A stretch of DNA of 64,000 nt, from positions 372,001 through 436,000 of the forward strand of contig NZ_CP141184.1 of NCBI RefSeq assembly GCF_035609205.1, read 5' to 3'. Positions 43,046 to 52,368 of this stretch are shown here, in pieces. Source of the DNA: Hymenobacter sp. GOD-10R. GTDB lineage: Bacteria; Bacteroidota; Bacteroidia; Cytophagales; Hymenobacteraceae. The first letter of the stretch is position 1; each line of letters starts with the position of its first letter. A program made the translations under genes and the position numbers. The notes under the pieces were generated by a model. The model worked only from the letters and a program-made list of their open reading frames with translations. It ran no database searches and was not told the origin of the DNA.

Positions 43046-45787
43046 ATGACATTACTTGAACGCTGGCAGCAACTGGTTGGCATTCGCCCAGATGAAGGGC
43101 GTACGGTTGGGCTGTTCTTTCTGCATAACTTCTTGCTCGGCATCGGGACCATTCTGGTGTACGTGTCGGCCAACGTTATTCTGCTCGAAACCAACCCAGA
43201 GCGTAATCTGCCCCTAGCCTACGGTGTGGCAGCGCTAGCTATGATGGGTGCCAGCAAGATCTACGGCCACTACGAGCATCATCTGTCGCTGCAACGCTTA
43301 GCCGCCCGCGTGCTGCTGTCGGTGGTCGTGGTCACGGGCGTGCTGGGCGTCCTGATTACGTTCGGGCATTCGGTGGCGGCGGCCGTCGCTATTATGGCGG
43401 GCTACCGTGTGATTTACCTGCTCACCAACCTAGAGTTCTGGGGCGTGTCGGCGGTGGTGTTCGATGTGCGGCAGGGGCGCCGTTTGTTTAGCGTGATTAG
43501 CTCCGGCGATATGCCCGCCAAGGCGCTCGGGGCCGTGCTAGCCATCCTGATTCATCATCACTCCGACCTGCTGTGGCTGCTGCTCACCGCCTTTGCCGCC
43601 TACCTAGGTGCCCTGCTGACGCTGCAAGCCACAGGCCGCTTGCACGACGTAGAAGTGAGAGCCGCCGCCCGCGCGGTGCGCACGCAAGCCCTCGCTCCGG
43701 AGCTGCGCAAGTGGTTTGGCGACAGCCGGTTGGTGCTGACGCTGTGCCTAAGCCTGACTGCTATTGCTGCCGTCACGACGGGAGTAGAGTATTCCTTCTT
43801 CGTGAATGTCAAACACAAATTTCACGACCAAGCCAGCGTGATGCAGTACGTAGGCAGCGTGCTGGTGCTGACGTACTTATTAGCGTCGCTCTTCAAGCTG
43901 CTGTTTTCCCACACCCTACTCAGCAAGCTAGGTATCCGGTGGATGCTGATCACCCTGCCCATTGTGGTGCTCGCTAGTTTGCTGTTGTTTGGTGGCTTGT
44001 GGATCGAGCAAGTGGAGGAAAGTATCCTGCTGCTGTATTTCTGCGGTCTGTATCTGGTATTGGAAGTGCTGCGCCGGGCCATCTTCGACCCGGTGTTTCT
44101 GGTGCTGTTCCAGCCCATGTCAGCGCCCGAGCGTTTGCAAGCCCATACGTTGGTGAAGGGCTTCTACGAGCCATTGGGCATGGCGTTGGGCGGCGGGTTG
44201 CTGTTTGCGCTACACTTCTTCCCGGCGCTTAGTCAGTGGGCGCCTTTCGCCTGGATGGGCTTGTTTATGGCCGGGGCCATCTTCTTTTTGCATCGTACCT
44301 ACGGCCACTACCTGAGTGAGCTGCAACACGCGCTGAGCCGCCGCTTCACAACCGATACCGAAGCGGATGGGCAAAGCTGGTCGGAAGCCCTAGGCTCTCG
44401 GCAAAATGGCACGACCGCCTTGTCTGATGGGCGAGAAACGAAGCAACTCATTGCGGCGCTAACCGACAAAAACTTGCGCCATGCAGCAGCTGATCAGTTG
44501 GTGCAGTTGGGCGAAGCCGCGGTGCCGGAACTGGCTACCGTGCTGCAAACCAGTCCGGATGAAACGCTGGTGCGGCGCGTGGCTTTGGTGTGCGGGCAGA
44601 TTCGAGTGCCTGCCAGCCGTAGTGCACTGCTGTTGCTGGTGCAGCAGCCAAACCTAGCTCGGCGAGAAATAGCCTTGCGAGCGCTGCGCAGCTTTGGGCC
44701 TGTTGCCGCAGATGCGCCGCTGTTTGAAGGCTTGATTTTGGCCGAGATGAAGCTCGCCCAAGTGCTGCTGCACGGGCAAGCAACGACCGACAACGCCCCG
44801 CTCACCCAGGCCCTCGACTACGAACTATCCAAAGTGCAGCAGCGCATCTTTGGTTTGTTATTCCAGCTGTACTCTCCCCAGCTCATTGCCGATGCGCAAC
44901 GTGGCGTGACGCACGCCACCCGCGAGCGGCAGGCTAACGCGCTGGAAATGCTGGACAACGTCATTGCGCGCCCCGTTTACCTAGCTCTCCAGACGCTATT
45001 TGAAGTAGCGCCTGTGCGCCAGAAAGTACGGGCTTTTACTACCGTAATCGGCTCAATGGAAACATCAGAACCGGTGCTGGATACGATCATCCGGTGCGGC
45101 GAAGCAACATTTTCGGACTGGACGGTCAGCGTAGCCCTGCGCCAATGGCACCCCCAAGCTGCTACCAGCGCCGAACTGCTACCGTACCTAGGTAGCAAGA
45201 ATCTGCTGATTCAAGAAAGCGCCTTTGCGGTGCTCGATCAACTTTCCGAACAAGAGCCTACGCTTTACCAATCTTTGCTTGCTGCTCACCCCACGCTTAC
45301 GTCTTTGCGCATGAGTCACCACGCCACAACTTCCCGCATCCCGGCCACGGAGCGGGTTTCGGTCCTGAAAAACACCGCTCTCTTTGCCGCCACGCCCGAG
45401 AACGTGCTGAGTAGCATTGTGCCCATCATGAAGGAAGTGACGTTCCACGATGAACAGCAGGTATTTGCCAAAGGCGACCTAGGTGCCTCGTTGTTTATCG
45501 TTTACAAAGGGGAAGTCGGAGTTTTCAGCGGCGCGCAGCACTTGGCCACGTTCCGCAAGGGCGACTTCTTCGGCGAGCTAGCCCTGCTCGATGCGGAACC
45601 ACGTTCTGCCACCGCCGTAGCGAAAGGCGATGTAGTGGCCTTTCGCCTCGATCAGGAAGACTTCTACGATGTGATGGAAGAACGCAGCGAGGTGCTGCGC
45701 AACATCATGCGGGTACTATGCCAGCGCTTGCGTCGGCAGAATGAAAAGACAATGGCAGCACCTCCTAGCTCTGTGTCTGAGGGGTAG
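43046..45787 (+). CDS. ATP/ADP-translocase-like transporter fused to HEAT repeats and cNMP-binding domain
   Basis: The product is 913 residues from ATG 43046. Residues ~20-430 are hydrophobic with about 12 helices and resemble the NTT/Npt nucleotide transporters (VGLFFLHNFLLGIGTILVYV, NLEFWGVSAVVFDVRQGRRL, RRAIFDPVFLVLFQPM). About 450-740 reads as helical HEAT-like repeats (QLIAALTDKNLRHAAADQLV, AAVPELATVL). The C-terminus (~770-900) is a cyclic-nucleotide-binding domain: FAKGDLGASLFIVYKGEVGV and FGELALLDAEPRSATAVAKG, keeping the Gly-Glu and Arg that bind cNMP. It faces an adenylyl cyclase gene tail-to-tail, suggesting cAMP control of transport; that link is inference. Confidence 0.88.
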   Translation: MTLLERWQQLVGIRPDEGRTVGLFFLHNFLLGIGTILVYVSANVILLETNPERNLPLAYGVAALAMMGASKIYGHYEHHLSLQRLAARVLLSVVVVTGVLGVLITFGHSVAAAVAIMAGYRVIYLLTNLEFWGVSAVVFDVRQGRRLFSVISSGDMPAKALGAVLAILIHHHSDLLWLLLTAFAAYLGALLTLQATGRLHDVEVRAAARAVRTQALAPELRKWFGDSRLVLTLCLSLTAIAAVTTGVEYSFFVNVKHKFHDQASVMQYVGSVLVLTYLLASLFKLLFSHTLLSKLGIRWMLITLPIVVLASLLLFGGLWIEQVEESILLLYFCGLYLVLEVLRRAIFDPVFLVLFQPMSAPERLQAHTLVKGFYEPLGMALGGGLLFALHFFPALSQWAPFAWMGLFMAGAIFFLHRTYGHYLSELQHALSRRFTTDTEADGQSWSEALGSRQNGTTALSDGRETKQLIAALTDKNLRHAAADQLVQLGEAAVPELATVLQTSPDETLVRRVALVCGQIRVPASRSALLLLVQQPNLARREIALRALRSFGPVAADAPLFEGLILAEMKLAQVLLHGQATTDNAPLTQALDYELSKVQQRIFGLLFQLYSPQLIADAQRGVTHATRERQANALEMLDNVIARPVYLALQTLFEVAPVRQKVRAFTTVIGSMETSEPVLDTIIRCGEATFSDWTVSVALRQWHPQAATSAELLPYLGSKNLLIQESAFAVLDQLSEQEPTLYQSLLAAHPTLTSLRMSHHATTSRIPATERVSVLKNTALFAATPENVLSSIVPIMKEVTFHDEQQVFAKGDLGASLFIVYKGEVGVFSGAQHLATFRKGDFFGELALLDAEPRSATAVAKGDVVAFRLDQEDFYDVMEERSEVLRNIMRVLCQRLRRQNEKTMAAPPSSVSEG

Positions 45788-45914
45788 CCTCCGCGAAATC
45801 TCTACGGAAACACTAGCTGGCGAGGTACTCGGCAGGCGCTATAGAATTATTAGGTTCGGTTGCGTTTTCCTCGCCCTTCAGCGCTTTTGCGCAGAAGCTA
45901 GGCTATTGGCTTAC

Positions 45915-46961
45915 CTAGGCTACTACCTCGTACGTCATTACTGGCAGCGACTTATTCTTCAGCGTTGCTTCGCCCACTGGGGTGCATTGGAAGGATTCTT
46001 TCACCTGTTGGTAAATAGGCTCAGTAATAATAATCTGCCCCGGCTTAGCGGCCGATTGCAGGCGCTGGCTCACGTTCACGGTGTCGCCGATAACGGTGTA
46101 GTCCAGGCGTTTGAGCGAGGCCGAGCCAATGTTGCCCGAAACCATCTCGCCGGTATTGATGCCAATGCTGACCTCTGGGCGATACGGTTTGCCATCGGGT
46201 AGCGTGTCCTCATTGGCTTGAATGACGCTACGCACCGAAAGGGCTGCGTCGATGGCGCGGTCGAGGTGATAGTCACCGCGGAACACGGCCATTACGGCGT
46301 CGCCCATAAACTTGTCGATGTAGCCGCCCTGGGCAATGACCTCCTGCACCATCTGGTCGAAGTACTTGTTGAGCAGTCCCACGACGTTGGCCGGGGGCAG
46401 TACCTCAGAAAGCGCTGTGAAGCCGCAGATGTCCATGAAAACCACCGTGGCATCTACCGTTTCACTCACCATCAGCTTGTTTTCGAAGCCAGGCCTTCCC
46501 ATCACGTTGAGCACCGTCTCATCCACGTACATCTTCAGGATGTTGTTTTCCTGAATGGCCCGGAGCGTTTCACGCGTTTGCTGCACGTGCGTGGCCGTTT
46601 TGTCCATGGTCAGCTCTAGGTCGGTGAAATCCACGGGCTTGGTCACGAAGTCGAACGCCCCGCGATTCATAGCCGTGCGGATGTTCTCCATGTCGCCGTA
46701 GGCCGATACCATCACCGTTTTCACGATGGGGTTCGTTTCGGGGAGCTTGCTGAGCAGCGTCAGGCCATCCATCACCGGCATGTTGATGTCACTGAGCACA
46801 ATGTCGAGGTCCGGCGTGTCCCGCACGCGGTTCAGCGCCTCTTGGCCATTGCTGGCAAACAAGAACTCGTATACATTCTCCCGGATTTTACGCCGAAATT
46901 TCTGTTTGATGAGCAGCTCCAAATCCGCTTCATCGTCTACCACCAGAATCTTAGTTTTCAT
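45915..46961 (-). CDS. Receiver-class III adenylyl cyclase fusion
   Basis: The product is 348 residues. The N-terminal receiver (1-120) shows LVVDDEADLE, the phospho-Asp in VLSDINMPVMDGL and Lys in TKPVDF. A short coiled linker leads to the class III cyclase domain (~165-348). Metal Asp are in VVFMDICGFTALSE and DKFMGDAVMAVF. The adenine-selecting Lys is in DKF, while the second selector in LDYTVIGDTVNV is Thr, as in class IIIb adenylyl cyclases. Transition-state residues follow in NVSQRL. It would make cAMP when phosphorylated. It overlaps the lone receiver gene upstream by 11 bases. Confidence 0.92.
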   Translation of the reverse strand: MKTKILVVDDEADLELLIKQKFRRKIRENVYEFLFASNGQEALNRVRDTPDLDIVLSDINMPVMDGLTLLSKLPETNPIVKTVMVSAYGDMENIRTAMNRGAFDFVTKPVDFTDLELTMDKTATHVQQTRETLRAIQENNILKMYVDETVLNVMGRPGFENKLMVSETVDATVVFMDICGFTALSEVLPPANVVGLLNKYFDQMVQEVIAQGGYIDKFMGDAVMAVFRGDYHLDRAIDAALSVRSVIQANEDTLPDGKPYRPEVSIGINTGEMVSGNIGSASLKRLDYTVIGDTVNVSQRLQSAAKPGQIIITEPIYQQVKESFQCTPVGEATLKNKSLPVMTYEVVA

Positions 46962-47352
46962 GATTTTCCAGGGAGATGAGCTTGGCTTTCAGCGCGGAAA
47001 AATCAACGGGTTTGGTCAGGAAGTCATTGGCCCCTAGCTGCATGGCTTGCTGGCGGCTGGTGTCGTCGCCATAGGCTGTGATCATCATCACTTGCGGAGT
47101 TGGCGGCACTGGCGGACCAGGATACTCCTCCCGAATATGCCGCAGCAACTCCAGGCCGCTCATGCCCGGCATGTTGATGTCGGAAAGAATTAGGACCACC
47201 TCCGAAACGTGCTCGTGCAGATAGTTCAGGGCTTCCTCGCCCGAGTAAGCAAAGGAAAAAGAGAATTCTCCGCTCCGAATTTCGCGCCGGAAGCGTTGCT
47301 CAAACAGCACGCGCACATCCACCTCGTCGTCTACAACCAGTATTTTCATCAT
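46951..47352 (-). CDS. Single-domain response regulator
   Basis: The product is 133 residues, a receiver only: ILVVDDEVDVRVLFEQRF, LILSDINMPGMSGLELL with the phospho-Asp, MMITAYGDD and Lys in FLTKPVDF. It has no output domain and so likely acts as a phosphorelay shuttle or protein-protein switch. It is close in sequence to the receiver of the cyclase gene that overlaps its 3' end, suggesting duplication. The kinase gene upstream is 36 bases away. Confidence 0.93.
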   Translation of the reverse strand: MMKILVVDDEVDVRVLFEQRFRREIRSGEFSFSFAYSGEEALNYLHEHVSEVVLILSDINMPGMSGLELLRHIREEYPGPPVPPTPQVMMITAYGDDTSRQQAMQLGANDFLTKPVDFSALKAKLISLENHEN

Positions 47353-47388
47353 CAGCGAAGATAGTATAATCAGCAGGCAAAATAGGGC

Positions 47389-49557
47389 TTAGATAGGAAG
47401 AGTAATAATAAACTCGGTGCCGTAGCCGGCCTGGCTTTCCACCGCCAGCGTGCCGCCATGCCCTTTGGTGATGATGTCGTAGCTGAGCGATAGCCCTAGC
47501 CCCGTGCCCTCACCCGTGGGCTTGGTCGTGAAAAAGGGTTGAAAGATCTTGGCCTGCACCTCGGGCGGCATGCCGGTGCCGTTGTCAGCTACCCGGATTT
47601 CTACTCGGTTGCTGGTGTGTCGGGTACTTACGCTAACCGTGGGTGCGTACCCGGGCTCGCCCATTTGCTGGCGTTTTTGTACGGCGTAGAAGGCGTTGTT
47701 GAACAGGTTCAGCAGCACCCGTCCTAGGTCCTGGCCCACGGCTTCGACCAGGGGCAAGTTGGGCGCGAAGTCCGTTTTCAGTGCGGCATTGAAGCCTTTG
47801 TCCTTCGTCCGGAGGCCGTGGTAAGCCAGGCGCAGGTATTCGTCGGCTAAAGTATTCAGATCAGTGGGTTGCCGCTCGCCGGTGCTGGCGCGGCTGTGTT
47901 CGAGCATGCCGCGCACGATACTGCTGGCCCGCTGCCCGTGCTGGTGAATCTTGCCTAGGTTCTGCCCGAGGTCGTCGGCCAGGGCCACCACTTCTTCCGT
48001 GTCGCCGGCGGCTTGTGCTTCTTTTAGTTCGGCTACCAACTCAGCCGACACATCGGCGAAGTTGTTGACGAAGTTCAAGGGGTTCTGAATCTCGTGGGCA
48101 ATGCCGGCCGTCAGCTCCCCTAGGCTGGCCATCTTCTCTTTTTGGATGAGCTGGGCCTGGGTGGCGCGCAGCTCGGTGAGCGAGCGTTGCAACTCGCCGG
48201 TGCGCTGCTGCACCTGCATTTCGAGCGTTTCGTTTTGCTGGGCTAGCAGGGCTTGCTTTTCTTGCTCCTGGGCCAGGGTTTGGGCCGAGAGGCGCTCGAC
48301 TTCGTCTAGCTTGACTTGCAAGAGCTGGCTATCCAAGGCAAACTCGCGGGCCAGAAATAAGGAGATGCCTAGCGCTGGCAGCACAAAAGACAATGCGACT
48401 ATCAAGGACACCGCTGCGGGAGACCAGCTTGACAAAAACGGATTCAAAGCAATGGAGGCAAGTAACACAATGCCAGACGCAAAACCGGCCCCTAACAGCC
48501 CGGCACCGCGCCGCCGCTGCCGCAGAGCCCGTCCGATGAGCCACAATTGGTCGAGGGTGAGCACAATCATAAACCCGACGTAGCATAGGATACCGGTTAG
48601 CTCACGCCGCAGTACTTCGCCCGTCATCAACAGTACCACAGGTAGTACACTCGCGCCCAAGACTTTGTAGAGCCAGCCAGGGCGCACCTGGAATAAGGCA
48701 TACAGCGCCCGAAGTGAGTACAGCGCCGCCAGCAGCAGCCACGCCACACCCACGCCGTACACCACGGTTCTTTCCTCTAAGGAGACCGAGGGCCAATACG
48801 TGAGGAGTAAGCACGAAAAGCCAGTGCCCAGCGCGTAGTAGGCAAAGTAGCGGTTGGCGGGCTGGGCCCGGTTGTAGCGATAAAAAACCAGGTGCAGCAA
48901 GCTCAGCAGTAAGAATATGCCAGTTAGCCAGGCAAAAACAGCATCGGCTTGGCTGGCTGCAGCATCCTTCCGCCGAATCTGCGACAACTCACGCAGCCGA
49001 AGCGCTAGATTACGCTGGCTGCTGTGGGCTAGGTAAGCCTGGAGCCAGGGTGTGTGCTGCTGGGGAGTGTAGCGCACGGCCAGCACTAGCTCGCCCGCCG
49101 CCGACGGGCGCAGGTCCAGGGGCGAAGCGGTTGGGCTACCAGTCCGCACCTGAACTGGGTCGGGGCTGTAGGTACCGTAGCGGCCGATGCGCCGGCCGTT
49201 GCTGTATACGTCGAATCCGGCCAGCGCCGGACCCGTTTGCAGCCCTAGGGCTTGCTGGCGCAAGCTGTCGCCCAAGCGCAGGCGCAGCCGAAACCAGCCA
49301 GGGCCAGCCAAGAAACGGGCGGGCAGCGGCTGGCCCACTCGACCCACGGTGATGGTGTCCCAGCGGTGATCGTTAAAATCGGGCCTAGCCCAGGTGGGAT
49401 CGTCGCCGGCGTGGTAGCGCCATCCTTTGGTGAGCGGCAGGCCTTCGGCGGGCAGGCGGTTGATGACCACAGCTGCTGAGTCGGCTTGAGCCTGAGCAGT
49501 AGGAGGCGAGAGCAGCAGCCACAAACCGGCTAACAAGAGGAGATGCAAGCGGTTCAT
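47389..49557 (-). CDS. Sensor histidine kinase with exported sensor and 7-TM region (HK1)
   Basis: The product is 722 residues. A signal peptide (LLLLAGLWLLLSPPTAQA) is followed by a beta-sandwich sensor (~25-190: PLTKGWRYHAGDDPTWARPD, GPGWFRLRLRLGDSL), then about seven membrane helices (~205-405) as in 7TMR-DISM proteins. A coiled coil (~415-460) links to the kinase: phospho-His in [20 protein letters not shown] and ATPase boxes [29 protein letters not shown] periplasmic or surface ligand probably controls it. It lies between HK2 and the lone receiver on the same strand. Confidence 0.93.
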   Translation of the reverse strand: MNRLHLLLLAGLWLLLSPPTAQAQADSAAVVINRLPAEGLPLTKGWRYHAGDDPTWARPDFNDHRWDTITVGRVGQPLPARFLAGPGWFRLRLRLGDSLRQQALGLQTGPALAGFDVYSNGRRIGRYGTYSPDPVQVRTGSPTASPLDLRPSAAGELVLAVRYTPQQHTPWLQAYLAHSSQRNLALRLRELSQIRRKDAAASQADAVFAWLTGIFLLLSLLHLVFYRYNRAQPANRYFAYYALGTGFSCLLLTYWPSVSLEERTVVYGVGVAWLLLAALYSLRALYALFQVRPGWLYKVLGASVLPVVLLMTGEVLRRELTGILCYVGFMIVLTLDQLWLIGRALRQRRRGAGLLGAGFASGIVLLASIALNPFLSSWSPAAVSLIVALSFVLPALGISLFLAREFALDSQLLQVKLDEVERLSAQTLAQEQEKQALLAQQNETLEMQVQQRTGELQRSLTELRATQAQLIQKEKMASLGELTAGIAHEIQNPLNFVNNFADVSAELVAELKEAQAAGDTEEVVALADDLGQNLGKIHQHGQRASSIVRGMLEHSRASTGERQPTDLNTLADEYLRLAYHGLRTKDKGFNAALKTDFAPNLPLVEAVGQDLGRVLLNLFNNAFYAVQKRQQMGEPGYAPTVSVSTRHTSNRVEIRVADNGTGMPPEVQAKIFQPFFTTKPTGEGTGLGLSLSYDIITKGHGGTLAVESQAGYGTEFIITLPI

Positions 49558-49590
49558 GAAGGCAACTGTAAAGAGCTAGCTTTTAGTTAT

Positions 49591-50976
49591 CTAGGCGGGT
49601 AAGCTAATGATAAATTCGGTGCCTTTTCCCTCCTGACTTTCCACCGCCAGCGTACCCCCATGGCCTTTCGTGACGATGTCGTAGCTCAACGATAAACCTA
49701 GCCCCGTGCCCTCACCGGTAGGCTTGGTAGTAAAGAAAGGTTGGAAGATTTTTTGGCGCACTTCCTCCGGAATGCCCGTGCCGTTGTCGCGCACCCGAAT
49801 CTCAACTTTTTGGGGAAGTTGCTTGGTGCTCACCGTCACGGTGGGCTGATAGCCGGGTTCGCCATTTTTCTGGCGCTGCTGCACGGCGTAGAAGGCGTTG
49901 TTAAACAAGTTCAACAGCACCCGACCTAGGTCTTGCGGCAGCACTCCCACTTCTTTTACCGCCTCATCGAAGGTAGTGTTAAGCGTGGCGTTGAAGGTCT
50001 TGTCCTTGGCGCGCAAGCCGTGGTAAGCGAGGCGCAAGTATTCATCAGCGAGGCTGTTGAGGTCGGTGGCCTGCCGTTCGCCGGTGCTGGCGCGGCTGTG
50101 CTGCAACATGCCCCGCACGATGCTGCTGGCCCGCTGGCCGTGCTGATTGATCTTGAGTTGGTTGTGGCTCAGGTCGTTCAGGATTTCCAGCAGATAGTCT
50201 TTGTCGGCTTCCGCTAGCTCCACTTTCTCTACTTCCTCGCGCAGCTCCTGGCAAAGCTCCACGCTCACCTCCGCGAAGTTGTTGACGAAGTTCAAAGGGT
50301 TTTGAATCTCGTGGGCAATGCCGGCGGTGAGTTCCCCGAGGCTCGCCATCTTCTCGGCCTGAATGAGTTGGGCCTGCGTGGTACGTAGCTCCGTCAGGGC
50401 CGACTGTAGTGCTTCGGCTTGCTGGGTAAGGGCGGCGGTGCGCTCGCTCACCATACGCTCAAGCTCGGTGTTTTGCGTCGCGATGCGCAGCTTCTCCTGC
50501 TCTTCTTTCTCCCGCAGCAGCAAGTCGGTCTCCAAGCTCCGCTTCTGATTGCGTGCGATGAAGGCAAAGGTGACCATCCAAATAACCGAGAAGCCCTGCC
50601 ACGAGTCAAACGTGTCGTCGTACTCCTTGATGAATCCGGACGCCACCACATTCAGCAGGAGTTCAAAAAACGAGTACAGGGCAAAAGGAACCAGCGCCAG
50701 CAGCAGCGTTCGAGCGGGTTTGTAGCTCCTGAGCTGTAGCAGCAGCGCGATAAAAGTGAGGTAGACGAACAGTAAGTAGGTTTCATCTAGCAGCTTGCTT
50801 TGAAGCTGAAATACGGCCGCTAGGCCCAAAATTACCACACCCGGCACCCAGATCTTATCGAGGAGCTTATCCCAGCGCGGCGCTAGTTGGGCCGTGTTCA
50901 GAAACTTGCGGAGCAGGCGGGCAAACACGACCGCAACGGGAATGGTAAATAAGATAGCCGTGTAGTCGAAGCGCAT
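49591..50976 (-). CDS. Sensor histidine kinase (HK2)
   Basis: The product is 461 residues with about five or six membrane helices in the first ~150 ([34 protein letters not shown]) and no large exported domain. A coiled coil (about 155-205) precedes the kinase core: [20 protein letters not shown] with the phospho-His, [40 protein letters not shown]. The core is very close to that of HK1, at both protein and DNA level, pointing to a tandem duplication with different input parts. It is 33 bases upstream of HK1, likely the first gene of the cluster. Confidence 0.93.
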   Translation of the reverse strand: MRFDYTAILFTIPVAVVFARLLRKFLNTAQLAPRWDKLLDKIWVPGVVILGLAAVFQLQSKLLDETYLLFVYLTFIALLLQLRSYKPARTLLLALVPFALYSFFELLLNVVASGFIKEYDDTFDSWQGFSVIWMVTFAFIARNQKRSLETDLLLREKEEQEKLRIATQNTELERMVSERTAALTQQAEALQSALTELRTTQAQLIQAEKMASLGELTAGIAHEIQNPLNFVNNFAEVSVELCQELREEVEKVELAEADKDYLLEILNDLSHNQLKINQHGQRASSIVRGMLQHSRASTGERQATDLNSLADEYLRLAYHGLRAKDKTFNATLNTTFDEAVKEVGVLPQDLGRVLLNLFNNAFYAVQQRQKNGEPGYQPTVTVSTKQLPQKVEIRVRDNGTGIPEEVRQKIFQPFFTTKPTGEGTGLGLSLSYDIVTKGHGGTLAVESQEGKGTEFIISLPA

Positions 50977-51054
50977 ACGCAGAATCTGTTCGAAGTAAAA
51001 CCTGAGCGGCGCCCCGCAGACCAGCGCACCGTAAGAAGAAAACCAGTTGCTGCG

Positions 51055-51357
51055 CTAGGGCGTGTCGCGCCCAAAGTTGCGCTCTAGCCAGCGCCCGGGC
51101 GCAGAAGGCACATCCAGAATCAGAACGGGGTTGCCGGTGCGGGAGCGTTTCTGCTTCAACAGCGTCTGCCGCTTTTCTCTGGAAAATAGCGCCCCTACAT
51201 AGTCGCTGGCTACGCCCACCACCGTTGGCAGTGCCACGCGTACCTGCACCGACTCGGGCTCGGGAGCGGGTGGTGGCTTCGACGGGGCTTGCGCCCAGCC
51301 TATATGGCTAGCTAACGTAAGAAAAATCAATAGAATAAGTAACCTAACAACCCTCAT
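51055..51357 (-). CDS. Small exported protein of unknown function
   Basis: The product is 100 residues with a clear signal peptide (LLILLIFLTLASHIGWAQ). A Pro-rich stretch (APSKPPPAPEPES) is followed by a short basic domain (REKRQTLLKQKRS) and ends WLERNFGRDTP. No family is recognised. It stands between the HK2 start and the LytTR gene, 79 bases upstream of HK2 on the same strand, so co-expression with the kinase cluster is possible but not shown. Confidence 0.65.
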   Translation of the reverse strand: MRVVRLLILLIFLTLASHIGWAQAPSKPPPAPEPESVQVRVALPTVVGVASDYVGALFSREKRQTLLKQKRSRTGNPVLILDVPSAPGRWLERNFGRDTP

Positions 51358-51583
51358 GGCACGGGTAAAGCAGAAAGCCGAACGGCAGCGTAGGAGGCCG
51401 CATTGCTAACGGTGATAACACAGGTAAAACGCAAGAGCCATAAAGCCGCCGGGAGCTTATCTGCTTCGAGTTAGAAAGACGCTGGCAGAATTACAATAAA
51501 CTCGGCCATTTCCGCACGACCTGCGACGCTTGCTCCTGACAGATGCAGAACCTAGCTTTTCGGTTGCTTCTTCTACAAGCAAA

Positions 51584-51605
51584 CAGCCGACCTTAGGGCC
51601 GGCTG
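51584..51605 (-). terminator. Short hairpin after the LytTR gene
   Basis: CAGCCG and CGGCTG pair, with partly matched bases inside. It lies about 30 bases beyond the minus-strand stop at 51634 and an AAA run gives a weak U-tract. Confidence 0.5.
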
Positions 51606-51633
51606 CGCTACGTGGTACGCCAAACGAGCAGAA

Positions 51634-52368
51634 CTATAAGCTCATCATCTCGCGAAACAGCACCGACTGCTTGCGCGAAACTTCGACCTCGGGTCCGTCC
51701 TTGAGCTTGATCTTGAGGGTGTTGCTGAACCACGGCTCGATGCTGTCGATCCACTTCAGGTTGATGATCTGCTGGCGGTTGGCACGGAAAAACACCTTCG
51801 AGTCGAGGCGCGCTTCTAGGTGCTGCAAGGTGCGCGGAATCAGCGGGCGGTGCTGCTCGAAGTAGATTTGGGTGTAGCTGCCATTGATTTCAAACAGCTT
51901 AATATTTTCTAGGCGCACAAACCAGCACCGTTCGCCGTCTTTCACAAACACCTGATCGGAGGCGGCCAACGGCGGGCCTACTTCCGCGGGCTGTGGAGCG
52001 GGAGCCGCCAACCTAGCTAGCTGCTGCTGACGCGCTTTCTCAACGGCCGCCGCCAAGCGCACTTCCTGGATGGGCTTGAGCAAATAGTCCAAGGCGTTGA
52101 CTTCAAACGCTTGCAAGGCATAGTCGAGGTAAGCGGTGGTGAATATGACGTGCGGCGCCGCGTCGAGCGATTCTAGCAAGTCAAAGCCATTGCCACCCGG
52201 CATCTGAATGTCTAAGAAGAGTAAGTCGGGGCGCTGCTGCTCAATTTGAGCGCGGGCTTCGGTGATGTTTTTGGCTTCACCTACAACGGTTATATCGGGA
52301 AAGCTCTGGAGCAAGTGGCGCAGCTCGATGCGCGCTAGGCGGGAGTCGTCAACCAGCAAAGCGTTCAT
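51634..52368 (-). CDS. LytTR-type response regulator
   Basis: The product is 244 residues. The receiver (1-120) has ALLVDDSRLARIELRHLLQS, phospho-Asp in LLFLDIQMPGGNGF and Lys in LLKPIQEV. The LytTR DNA-binding domain (~145-244) shows DQVFVKDGERCWFVRLENIK, YTQIYFEQHRPLIPRTLQHL and VFFRANRQQIINLKWIDSIE. It overlaps the kinase gene by four bases (ATGA), the usual sign of translational coupling. It likely regulates genes responding to the paired kinase; targets unknown. Confidence 0.94.
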   Translation of the reverse strand: MNALLVDDSRLARIELRHLLQSFPDITVVGEAKNITEARAQIEQQRPDLLFLDIQMPGGNGFDLLESLDAAPHVIFTTAYLDYALQAFEVNALDYLLKPIQEVRLAAAVEKARQQQLARLAAPAPQPAEVGPPLAASDQVFVKDGERCWFVRLENIKLFEINGSYTQIYFEQHRPLIPRTLQHLEARLDSKVFFRANRQQIINLKWIDSIEPWFSNTLKIKLKDGPEVEVSRKQSVLFREMMSL

